Shown here in pieces: positions 9,394 to 16,987 of a stretch of DNA of 64,000 nt. The stretch spans positions 62,001 through 126,000 of the forward strand of contig NZ_FOMG01000001.1 of NCBI RefSeq assembly GCF_900112485.1, written 5' to 3'. This DNA comes from Clostridium uliginosum. GTDB lineage: Bacteria > Bacillota > Clostridia > Clostridiales > Clostridiaceae. Position 1 is the stretch's first letter. Each line of letters starts with the position of its first letter. The notes under the pieces are model-generated. The model was not told the DNA's origin, ran no database searches, and was given only the letters and a program-made list of their open reading frames with translations. Position numbers and translations under genes: made by a program.

Positions 9394-9499
9394 GATTGCT
9401 ATATACTTAAGAAAATCTAAAGGAGAAATTGAAGATTTAGAAAAACATAAAGAACAACTTATTGAATTAGCAAATAAAAATAAATGGCAATATGATTAG
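9386..9499 (+). pseudogene. Truncated large serine recombinase (N-terminal 37 residues)
   Basis: The frame reads MDKIAIYLRKSKGEIEDLEK up to KNKWQYD and then a TAG at 9497-9499. This is the start of the serine recombinase catalytic domain; Ser11 in YLRKS is the expected nucleophile. Full-length phage enzymes have roughly 450-550 residues, so more than 90% is missing. The sequence after the stop does not continue the family in any forward frame I checked. The gene sits at the right prophage boundary, where an integrase is expected, so loss of its body suggests a deletion that trapped the prophage. Confidence 0.75.
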
Positions 9500-9681
9500 C
9501 ACCGTGGAGTTTATTCACTGTCCTATTTTTTTGCCTTTTAATTCAATTAGGCATTGAAGTTTATGTTAATTAGGTATATTATTAAACCAATAAATAAATT
9601 AAGAATTAAACCAATATATTAGTGTAATAAAATTAATATTTATTGGTGTGTAAAATATTGATTGTAGTATGTGTAAACTAA

Positions 9682-9993
9682 GCAATATCAAGGTTTACAG
9701 GCGTTTTAGATAATCTATTAAAAAATCCAAGAAAACCTACTAATAGTAAAGATGTTGGAATAATTGCTGATAAAACTGGATTTATTGTAACAGCTGGAGG
9801 ATCAGCGGGTTATAATCCAAGAATAGCAGATATTATTGCTAAAGATATAACAGAGAAGCAAGCGTTAAAGTTAGTAGATAATATTTTTATATATTATAAG
9901 GAAGATGCAGAGGATGGAGAAAAACTAGGATTTTTTATTGATAGAGTTGGAATTGATAAATTTAATGAAGAAGTTCTTAAAGATATATTTTAA
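9682..9993 (+). pseudogene. C-terminal remnant of a nitrite/sulfite-reductase-like protein
   Basis: An open stretch of 103 codons without a plausible start reads FTGVLDNLLKNPRKPTNSKD, then VGIIADKTGFIVTAGGSAGY, NPRIADIIAKDITEKQ and FFIDRVGIDKFNEEVLKDIF before TAA. The GG-x-AG-x-NPRIAD pattern and the final RVG-x-x-KF resemble the C-terminal part of sirohaem/4Fe-4S nitrite and sulfite reductases of clostridia. The N-terminal half is absent. It begins about 180 bases after the truncated recombinase, so both genes were probably cut by the same deletion. Confidence 0.5.
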
Positions 9994-10041
9994 TTGTATT
10001 TTTAAAGCAGAGAATAAGTGCCTGCATAGTCAAAAGATAAC

Positions 10042-10097
10042 ATAAAAAAATACCTATAGGCTAAACACTTTTTTAACGTGTCTAGTATATAGGTATT
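10042..10097 (-). terminator. Terminator of the azoreductase-like gene
   Basis: AATACCTATA (10049-10058) pairs with TATAGGTATT (10088-10097), with a near-perfect inner stem CTAAACAC/GTGTCTAG. Read on the minus strand it ends in a run of T (the A-run at 10043-10050), as expected just after the minus-strand gene that ends at 10107. Confidence 0.8.
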
Positions 10098-10106
10098 AGT
10101 TTATAT

Positions 10107-10754
10107 CTATCTTAATACTTCTTCAATAACATTATCAATCTTTTCCATTGCTTCTTTTATAGCTTGTGTTCTCTCTTCTTCAGTATAGCCAGTTCCGTCT
10201 ACTAATAATTCTTCAAATCTTTTTATTCCAATAAATTTCATTATATCATGTACATAATTTAATCCTTTATTCATTACCATTCTTAATATCCAAGGAATAG
10301 ATGCTCCTGATGATTGTATATATATCATACCTCTTTTTTTATCAGTTAATAAACCTTCTATTTTATCCTTTTCCATATGTATGGTTTTTCCCTCCATTAC
10401 TATGCAATCAATATATTCCTTTAATGGAGAAGGAAAAGAAAGACTCCACATTGGTGCTGCAATTACATATAAATCTGCTTCCTTAAACTGATCTGCTAAT
10501 TTGACCATTTTATGAACTTCTTCTTTTTCATGTTGATTTAGTTTATTAAAATCATTTTCTTTTATCATACAATTTCTTTTTTCAAAATACTGATACTCTA
10601 ATCTGGGTATATGACATTTATACAAATCTAATTCTTCAAGTTCAAAATCATTATGTTTATTTAAAAATTTGTTTACTAATGCTCTTCCAACTGTTTTGCT
10701 AGCTGACATTTCCTCTGGCTTTGAGTTTACTGTTATATAAAGTAACTTTTTCAT
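10107..10754 (-). CDS. FMN-dependent NADH-azoreductase-like flavoprotein
   Basis: A 215-residue flavodoxin-fold protein of the AcpD/AzoR family. The N-terminal MKKLLYITVNSKPEEMSASK provides the phosphate-binding loop for FMN. A following region (ADLYVIAAPMWSLSFPSPLK, about 95-114) is the conserved flavin contact. Members transfer two electrons from NAD(P)H to quinones or azo compounds. A GTG nine bases upstream is also in frame, but it lies inside the site AGAGGTGG, so the ATG at 10754 is preferred. The physiological substrate cannot be read from sequence. Confidence 0.85.
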   Translation of the reverse strand: MKKLLYITVNSKPEEMSASKTVGRALVNKFLNKHNDFELEELDLYKCHIPRLEYQYFEKRNCMIKENDFNKLNQHEKEEVHKMVKLADQFKEADLYVIAAPMWSLSFPSPLKEYIDCIVMEGKTIHMEKDKIEGLLTDKKRGMIYIQSSGASIPWILRMVMNKGLNYVHDIMKFIGIKRFEELLVDGTGYTEEERTQAIKEAMEKIDNVIEEVLR

Positions 10755-10812
10755 AATATCCACCTCTTAAGTTTAATTTTCTACTTTAGTATTAACTAAT
10801 TAATAAATATTA

Positions 10813-10875
10813 TTAAGGCACATTCAAAAAAATAACTATTCAGAATGTTAGTCTATTTTTTTGAATGTGCCTTAA
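10813..10875. repeat. Compact copy of the palindromic repeat family
   Basis: TTAAGGCACATTC plus an A-rich end at 10813-10834 is perfectly complementary to 10854-10875: a 22-bp inverted repeat around a 19-nt centre. The same end motif recurs at about 16754, 37914, 44364 and 46082. It lies between two minus-strand genes and could also act as a terminator, though no T-run follows on either strand. Confidence 0.85.
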
Positions 10876-10892
10876 CAGAATAATTAACTTTT

Positions 10893-11903
10893 TTAAAATG
10901 AAGAATTACTATAAAAATAAGGTTTCCAATTATCATGAATTTTTTCTTCTCTAATAGAGTAAGTAATATTCTTATAATTATCTATATATGAATTTAATAG
11001 TTTAATTTTAGAATTAAAGGAGTTAGAGAAAGCTTTAAGTGATTCAGGTATTAATTTTAATGATGAGTTGAATATTTCTAGTGGATTATAATATCCATTA
11101 TTTCTAGTAGATGAAATCATTTTATAAGCATCATTACTAGCTTCATTAGCTAATTCATTTATCTTATTCTTTAAATTTTCATCATAATCACTTGGATAAG
11201 TTACTTCTAGGGTGATTCTATAACCTATGTTTCTAGATTTTACACACGGTATTTGACTTGTAACCTTATCATCATCTAAATAACCTATGGTTTGAGTTAT
11301 AAAATCTTCTTTAACTTCAGGAATATCTATAGAAGCTAAAGTTTGAGCATATACATCTCTAGTTCCATCTAATGAATAATCTTTTTTATTACTTAGTAAT
11401 GATATATCGTCTTGTCTTAAATTTTCACATTTTTCACAAGTATCTTCAAAATTAGATCTATCGTAGCACACAAAAGAATCAATCCTTCTTAAATCTAATC
11501 CAAAATAAACCCAATTTCTACCGAGCCATCTGAATCCAGATACAGAAACTCTATCAACATTAAACAAAAAAGTCCAATAGCTTCTACCATTTCTTTCCCA
11601 AATATATGTGAATTTATAAAGACAAAATCTTATAGAATTTTGACTAACAGCTTTAGTTCCTGGGCCACCTATACCTGCATTAAAATTTTGAACTCCTGTA
11701 TCTTTTTTACTAGGAATATAATTTGGTGGTGCAGATTGAGGCATCCCAGGGGGATTAAAGCCTCCACCTGGATAATTACCTACAGGAGGAATTTTATCAC
11801 CATGTGGTTTTTTTCTGTAAAAAGATTCATAGGGAATAGATGAAAATTCATAGTTTAAAGAATTCATATTGTCTTCATAATTATCATCGTTTCTATTTAA
11901 CAT
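10893..11903 (-). CDS. Hypothetical protein with Pro/Gly-rich N-terminus
   Basis: A 336-residue protein with site GAGGGG before ATG. Residues about 35-75 are rich in Pro and Gly (GDKIPPVGNYPGGGFNPPGM). A globular region rich in aromatic residues follows (CLYKFTYIWERNGRSYWTFL, residues about 94-113), with a CEKC pair near 157-160 and a helical C-terminus. No signal peptide or membrane segment was seen. The Pro/Gly-rich head recalls surface or spore-associated proteins, but no family was recognised. AT-rich DNA lies upstream. Confidence 0.7.
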   Translation of the reverse strand: MLNRNDDNYEDNMNSLNYEFSSIPYESFYRKKPHGDKIPPVGNYPGGGFNPPGMPQSAPPNYIPSKKDTGVQNFNAGIGGPGTKAVSQNSIRFCLYKFTYIWERNGRSYWTFLFNVDRVSVSGFRWLGRNWVYFGLDLRRIDSFVCYDRSNFEDTCEKCENLRQDDISLLSNKKDYSLDGTRDVYAQTLASIDIPEVKEDFITQTIGYLDDDKVTSQIPCVKSRNIGYRITLEVTYPSDYDENLKNKINELANEASNDAYKMISSTRNNGYYNPLEIFNSSLKLIPESLKAFSNSFNSKIKLLNSYIDNYKNITYSIREEKIHDNWKPYFYSNSSF

Positions 11904-12458
11904 TTATTTTTAGCCCCTCATTAATTAGTTATAAATAATATATTCATAAAAATTAAATGTGCTATATTTATAAGTTATAAATATTATTAAGAATATTAGA
12001 TAATCATAAAAATATGGGAAAATAATCAATTATATCCAGTATGACACTCACTTTTTTAGCTTTCCTGACTTATTGAACAAAATGGGGAAATGGGGTAAGC
12101 GCAAATTATATATATTTTGGAAAAATGAACAAAATATTGAGTAGGTTAGATAAAAGTTTCTTGAAAATTATTGAATTAATGTATAAAATTAAAACAAAAG
12201 TGAAAGTACAGATATTTAGCATGATCAATCCAATTATTAATAATAAGATAATTCTATTAAAAAGTTATTTTCAGCGAGGATGACCGTAAAATTATACTCA
12301 TTTGTAAATAGCTTTATAAAAAGAAATTTAGGAATTATATGAAATTTAAATCAAAAAAATAGAGCAGTCATAAGAAATACAAAGTTTTCGTGAAAGCATA
12401 AATAAAAAAAAGAGGGTGTCAAGCTTGATACTACTCGGACAGAACAAGAGGTATGAAT
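11904..12458. other. AT-rich intergenic region before the molybdenum hydroxylase island
   Basis: About 550 bases without a supported gene. It presumably holds the promoters of the minus-strand gene and the plus-strand island. A near-palindrome TGTCAAGCTTGATA at 12417-12430 lies about 30 bases before the first island gene and might be an operator. I saw no riboswitch consensus. Confidence 0.45.
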
Positions 12459-13385
12459 ATGAAAAAAAAGGAAAATAAGATAACGGGCGGTATAATTGTT
12501 GCAGCAGGAAAAAATGAACCAAGTCCACTATTGAAAATTGGTTCCATTACGGCAGTAAAAAGAATTGTTTTAACCTTTCAACAGGTTGGGATCTCGCCAA
12601 TTGTGGTGATTACTGGATATCAAGCTGAAGAAATAGAACATGATTTAGCTAATTACGGAGTTATATTTTTGCGAAATCAACAGTATGAAAACTCACAGAT
12701 GTTTGATTCTGCAAAAATCGGACTAGATTTTTTACAGAACAAATGTGACCAGGTAATATTCAATCCAGTGAATATTCCAATGTTTACACCAGAAACCATT
12801 CAAGGGATGATGGAATGTGGCAAAAAGGTGCTTTCGCCATCTTATCATGGGAAAGCTGGACATCCTCTTTTGATATCTTCTGAATTAATTCCTAAAATCA
12901 TAAAATATGATGGTAATATGGGAATGCGAGGAGCTCTTCAGAATATTGGGGTTGAGAGACAATGGATGGATATAGAAGATGAAGGTATTCTTCATGATAC
13001 GGATGATATTGATCGGTTGGATCAACTTTTAAAAAAACATAATCAGCATATCCTGCATCCTTTTATTAAAATCAGTATTGAAAAAGAATCCCTGTTTTTT
13101 AATTCAAGAACAAAATTGCTTTTGCTTTTGATTCAAGATACACACTCTGTGCGAAGTGCATGCAGACATATTGCATTGTCTTATAGTAAAGCATGGAGTA
13201 TGCTAAATCAGTTGGAACAGGAGCTCGGGTATGCAGTAGTTGAAAGAAAACATGGTGGCAGCAATGGGGGAAAAACTTATTTAACAAAAGAAGGTATTGA
13301 GCTTTTAGAAAAATATCAGCAATTTGAACAGAATGTACGGCAGTACGCAAAAGAGGAATTTGACAAAATTATTCTGAAAATATAA
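12459..13385 (+). CDS. MocA-like nucleotidyltransferase fused to a ModE-type HTH domain
   Basis: A 308-residue two-domain protein. Residues about 1-195 have the GT-A fold of MobA/MocA transferases (GGIIVAAGKNEPSPLLKIGS, VITGYQAEEIEH, NPVNIPMFTPETI). Residues about 210-300 are a winged helix like the LysR/ModE N-terminal domain (VRSACRHIALSYSKAWSMLN, ERKHGGSNGGKTYLTKEG). MocA proteins attach CMP to molybdopterin for xanthine dehydrogenase-type enzymes; ModE domains control molybdenum genes. Here the usual G-x-S-x-RMG-x-x-K loop reads AAGKNEPSPLLK, without the Arg, so catalysis is doubtful. The protein may instead be the island's regulator. Start chosen for spacing to AAGAGG; an ATG six bases upstream is too close. 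Confidence 0.85.
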   Translation: MKKKENKITGGIIVAAGKNEPSPLLKIGSITAVKRIVLTFQQVGISPIVVITGYQAEEIEHDLANYGVIFLRNQQYENSQMFDSAKIGLDFLQNKCDQVIFNPVNIPMFTPETIQGMMECGKKVLSPSYHGKAGHPLLISSELIPKIIKYDGNMGMRGALQNIGVERQWMDIEDEGILHDTDDIDRLDQLLKKHNQHILHPFIKISIEKESLFFNSRTKLLLLLIQDTHSVRSACRHIALSYSKAWSMLNQLEQELGYAVVERKHGGSNGGKTYLTKEGIELLEKYQQFEQNVRQYAKEEFDKIILKI

Positions 13386-13415
13386 AGCAAGTTCTTTTGA
13401 CAAAGAATTTGATGA

Positions 13416-13484
13416 AACTTACCTCCTATTTTATAATAATTATAGAAATAAATTATTAAATTATTATAAAATAGGAGGTAAGTT
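13416..13484 (+). promoter_or_regulatory. 26-bp perfect hairpin sequestering the xanthine dehydrogenase ribosome binding site
   Basis: Bases 13416-13441 are fully complementary to 13459-13484 with a 17-nt loop. The 3' arm contains the site AGGAGG and ends on the base before the ATG at 13485; the 5' arm carries the matching CCTCCT. No T-run follows, so it is not a terminator. In RNA the site would be hidden, which suggests control of translation. The length and perfection are unusual for a chance repeat. Confidence 0.8.
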
Positions 13485-16049
13485 ATGTTTACACTAAATA
13501 TCAATGGTAAAGATGCAATTTCACAGATTGATAAACCTTTATTATCTTTTTTAAGAGATGATTTGAGAATTACTTCTGCAAAGGATGGTTGCAGTGAAGG
13601 AGCATGTGGAACATGTACTGTTTTAGTGGATGGAAAAGCGGTAAAAGCCTGTATACAAAAAGTATCAAAATTTGCAGGAAAACAGATTTTAACTGTTGAA
13701 GGTTTAAGCGATAGAGAAAAAGAAGTTTATGAGTATTGTTTTGGAGAAGCAGGTGCGGTTCAATGTGGCTTTTGTATTCCAGGGATGATAATCTGTGCAA
13801 AATCATTGTTAGATGTTAATCTTAATCCAACTAGAGCAGATGTAAAGAAAGCAATCAATGGTAATATATGTCGTTGTACTGGGTATAAAAAAATTGAAGA
13901 AGCTATTTTAATGTCTGCAGAATATTTTAGGGACAACCTTGCAATCCCACCTGCTCCAACAAAATTGAAAATGGCACAAAAATTTAAGCGCGTTGATGTA
14001 GTAGAAAAAGTAAATGGAACAGGTATTTTCGTAGATGATATTAAATTACCTGAAATGATATATGCAAAAGCAGTTCGTTCCAAATATCCAAGAGCTATTG
14101 TAAATAAAATTGATATTAGTAAAGCAGAAGCTCATCCAGATTGTTTGAAGATTTTGCTTGCCAAGGATGTTCCTAATAATGTTATTGGACATATAAAGCA
14201 AGACTGGGATGTAATGATTGCTGAAGGCGGCATAACTAGATATGTAGGAGATGCATTAGCATTAGTAGCAACTTATCATAAAGATAAACTTGATGAAGTA
14301 TGTCAATTGGTTGAAGTTGATTATACTGAATTGAAACCGATTACTTGCCCAACAGATGCTTTAAAGGCAGATGCACCTTTAATCCATGCTGATGGAAATA
14401 TTATGAGTCGTGATATTCTTCAACGTGGTAACGCTAATGAAGCAATTAAAAATTCTAAATACGTGGTAACAAGAAAATATAAGACACCATTTCAGGAACA
14501 TGGATTTATGGAACCAGAATGTGCAATTGCTATGCCTGAAGGAAAAGATGGTATTTTGTTGTATTCTGGTTCACAGTCTGTATATGATGAACAACGTGAA
14601 ATTTCAAATATGCTTCAGATTCCAATAGAAAAAGTACATTGTCATTCTCAACTTGTTGGAGGTGGATTTGGTGGTAAGGAAGATATGAGTGTTCAACATC
14701 ATGCAGCATTAATGGCATGGTATACGAAAAAACCAGTCAAAGTAAAATTTTCAAGACAGGAAAGTCTGGATTACCATACTAAACGTCATCCAATGGAAAT
14801 GGAGTTTACAACTGCTTGTGATGAAAACGGTTATTTGACAGCTATGAAAGGTATTATTATTGCTGATACAGGTGCATATGCATCTCTTGGTGGACCTGTA
14901 TTACAACGAGCATGTACCCACGCACCTGGGCCATATAATTATCAGAATATTGATATCTTAGGAATGTCAGTTTATACAAATAATGTTGTTAGTGGAGCCT
15001 TCAGAGGTTTTGGTGTAATACAAAGTTGTTTTGCTACTGAAAACAATATAAATTTATTGGCAGAAATGGTGGGTATTTCACCATGGGAAATCCGTTATCG
15101 TAACGCAATTCGTCCTGGTCAGGTATTACCAAATGGTCAGATAGCCGATGAAAGCGTTGCCATGGCAGAATGTTTGGAAGCTGTTAAGGATGTATATGAA
15201 TCAAATCAATATGCAGGTATTGCTATAGCATTCAAAAATAGCGGAACTGGTGTAGGAAATAAGGATATTGGGCGTTGTATTTTATCGATTGAGGATGGTA
15301 AAGTTCATATTCGAACTTCTGCAGCATGTATGGGGCAGGGGATTGCAACAATGTGTACTACTGTGTTATGTGAGACAACTGGTTTAGATCCGGCTTTTAT
15401 CACACATGAAAGAGCAGATACTGTTCGTACACCTAATTCAGGAACTAGTACGGCTTCCAGACAAACTGTAGTAACTGGTGAAGCTATAAGACGAGTATCA
15501 GAAAAATTGAAAGCGGAACTAGATAAAGGATTAACGCTAAGTAATTTGGAAGGTAGAGAATTTTATGGAGAGTATTCTGCAAAGACAGATCCAATGGGAG
15601 CTATAAAAGAAAATCCAATCAGCCATGTAAGTTATAGTTATGGAGCTCAGGTTGTCATTCTTAATAAAGAAGGAAAAGTTGAAAAAGTAGTTGCAGCATA
15701 TGATGTTGGAACACCTGTTAATATTCAATCTGTTGAAGGACAGATTGAAGGTGGTATCATCATGGGATTAGGCTATGCTATGACAGAAGAATTTAAAGTT
15801 GAAGGTGGTTATCCTAAGACAAAATTAGGTACATTAGGACTTATAAGAGCAAAGGATGCTCCAGAACTTGAAGTTATTCTTGTACAAAGTAAAGACAAAA
15901 TCTCTGAAACTTATGGTGCAAAAGGTTGTGGAGAATTATGTTTAATTCCAACAGCTCCTGCTTGTTCCCATGCTTATTATAGATTAGATGGCAAATTCCG
16001 TGCTCAGTTGCCATTAAAAGATACATTTTATAAAAAGTCAAAAAAATAA
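13485..16049 (+). CDS. Selenium-dependent-type xanthine dehydrogenase, single chain (2Fe-2S plus molybdopterin domains)
   Basis: An 854-residue molybdenum hydroxylase. Residues 1-80 hold a plant-type 2Fe-2S cluster (Cys36, 41, 44, 56). Residues 90-135 hold the second cluster (QCGFC at 93-97, CRC at 129-131). From about 165 on is the molybdopterin-binding part (VGGGFGGKED, GAFRGFGVIQ, GAKGCGE with Glu817 in the active-site position). The FAD domain is absent. This layout matches the family named selenium-dependent xanthine dehydrogenase, which occurs with MocA and labile-selenium maturation genes. It should hydroxylate xanthine or related purines. Selenium use is inferred from family only; no selD or yqeB is in the window. 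Translation is likely controlled by the upstream hairpin. Confidence 0.9.
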   Translation: MFTLNINGKDAISQIDKPLLSFLRDDLRITSAKDGCSEGACGTCTVLVDGKAVKACIQKVSKFAGKQILTVEGLSDREKEVYEYCFGEAGAVQCGFCIPGMIICAKSLLDVNLNPTRADVKKAINGNICRCTGYKKIEEAILMSAEYFRDNLAIPPAPTKLKMAQKFKRVDVVEKVNGTGIFVDDIKLPEMIYAKAVRSKYPRAIVNKIDISKAEAHPDCLKILLAKDVPNNVIGHIKQDWDVMIAEGGITRYVGDALALVATYHKDKLDEVCQLVEVDYTELKPITCPTDALKADAPLIHADGNIMSRDILQRGNANEAIKNSKYVVTRKYKTPFQEHGFMEPECAIAMPEGKDGILLYSGSQSVYDEQREISNMLQIPIEKVHCHSQLVGGGFGGKEDMSVQHHAALMAWYTKKPVKVKFSRQESLDYHTKRHPMEMEFTTACDENGYLTAMKGIIIADTGAYASLGGPVLQRACTHAPGPYNYQNIDILGMSVYTNNVVSGAFRGFGVIQSCFATENNINLLAEMVGISPWEIRYRNAIRPGQVLPNGQIADESVAMAECLEAVKDVYESNQYAGIAIAFKNSGTGVGNKDIGRCILSIEDGKVHIRTSAACMGQGIATMCTTVLCETTGLDPAFITHERADTVRTPNSGTSTASRQTVVTGEAIRRVSEKLKAELDKGLTLSNLEGREFYGEYSAKTDPMGAIKENPISHVSYSYGAQVVILNKEGKVEKVVAAYDVGTPVNIQSVEGQIEGGIIMGLGYAMTEEFKVEGGYPKTKLGTLGLIRAKDAPELEVILVQSKDKISETYGAKGCGELCLIPTAPACSHAYYRLDGKFRAQLPLKDTFYKKSKK

Positions 16050-16105
16050 TAGTATGTAAAGGGAATTATCTTAGTACTGTTTGATTTAGAAAGTGAGGTA
16101 TATAA

Positions 16106-16711
16106 ATGGAGATAAATGGTATTATACTAGCCGCAGGTTTATCTAGTCGGATGAAAGCATTTAAACCGCTTTTAAAATTGAAGGAAAAAACTATGATTGA
16201 ACACAGTGTTGATAGTATGTTTCATGCTGGAGTAAATCAAGTCATTGTGGTATTGGGATATCATGCTGAAGATGTTGAAACTCTACTACGTAATGAATAT
16301 GATTGCTCACGATTATCATTTATATATAATGGGAAATATGCAGAAACTGATATGATAACATCTGTTAAAATTGGAATATCAGCATTGGCTACCTGTGATG
16401 CTTTTTATCTTCTTCCTGGTGATATGCCAGCTATTAAAACTAAAACTTTTCTTATGGTGAAAGAGGCTATGGGTAGGACCAATGCTATGGTGGCTTTCCC
16501 TACTATTAATGGACATAAAAAACATCCGCCTTTGATTTCTTGGAAATGTATAGATTTTATTCTTAAGTTTCATGGAGATGGCGGTCTTCGGGAAGTATGG
16601 AAGCAGCTTGAAAACCAGATAGTAACAGTTCCTGTTGAAGATTTTGGATGTACGATAGATGCAGATACAAAGGAAGAATTCAATAGATTAGAACAATATA
16701 TGGAAGGCTAG
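16106..16711 (+). CDS. Molybdenum cofactor cytidylyltransferase (MocA-like)
   Basis: A 201-residue protein with the canonical loop LAAGLSSRMKAFKPLLKL (residues 8-25) for binding nucleotide and the motif PGDMPAI near residue 108 for metal binding. It should convert molybdopterin to the cytosine dinucleotide form used by xanthine dehydrogenase-family enzymes. It follows the dehydrogenase gene by 56 bases with site GTGAGGTATATAA and probably belongs to its transcript. Unlike the first MocA-like protein of the island, it keeps the Arg of the signature, so it is likely the active enzyme. Confidence 0.88.
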   Translation: MEINGIILAAGLSSRMKAFKPLLKLKEKTMIEHSVDSMFHAGVNQVIVVLGYHAEDVETLLRNEYDCSRLSFIYNGKYAETDMITSVKIGISALATCDAFYLLPGDMPAIKTKTFLMVKEAMGRTNAMVAFPTINGHKKHPPLISWKCIDFILKFHGDGGLREVWKQLENQIVTVPVEDFGCTIDADTKEEFNRLEQYMEG

Positions 16712-16753
16712 ATTTTATCCTGAATAATTTATTTTTTGGAAACACACATTATA

Positions 16754-16919
16754 TAAGGCACAATCAAAAAAATAACAAGTCCATTTGCCAGCCTATTTCC
16801 CCATGATGCTGCATCGGCAAATTGACCTAATAGACCCGCTATGAGGGCAATCCGTCTCTTTGCCTGATGAAAAATATTCATGGCAACTTTGGACTTGTTA
16901 TTTATTTTTATGTGCCTAA
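16754..16919. repeat. Long copy of the palindromic repeat family
   Basis: A 166-bp non-coding element. Its left end TAAGGCACAATC...ATAACAAGTCCA is the inverted counterpart of the right end TGGACTTGTTAT...TGTGCCTA. The central part differs from the other long copy at 44364. It lies between mocA and the second hydroxylase operon, and splits the island into two probable transcripts. Confidence 0.85.
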
Positions 16920-16987
16920 TACCGTGATTGTAAGGATTAAGGTGTTTATGCAAACACCTATTAATAAATATATAGGAGGCACTCTAT

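Noticed and set aside
1-9500. A phage-tail-like bacteriocin instead of a prophage
   Set aside because: The tape measure is very long and a recombinase stump marks an integrated phage end. Head genes would lie left of the window, so the question cannot be settled, but a siphoprophage is simpler.
11904-12458. A molybdenum-cofactor riboswitch before the molybdenum island
   Set aside because: I could not find the conserved aptamer words or a stable multi-stem fold; only an AT-rich leader and one short palindrome are visible.
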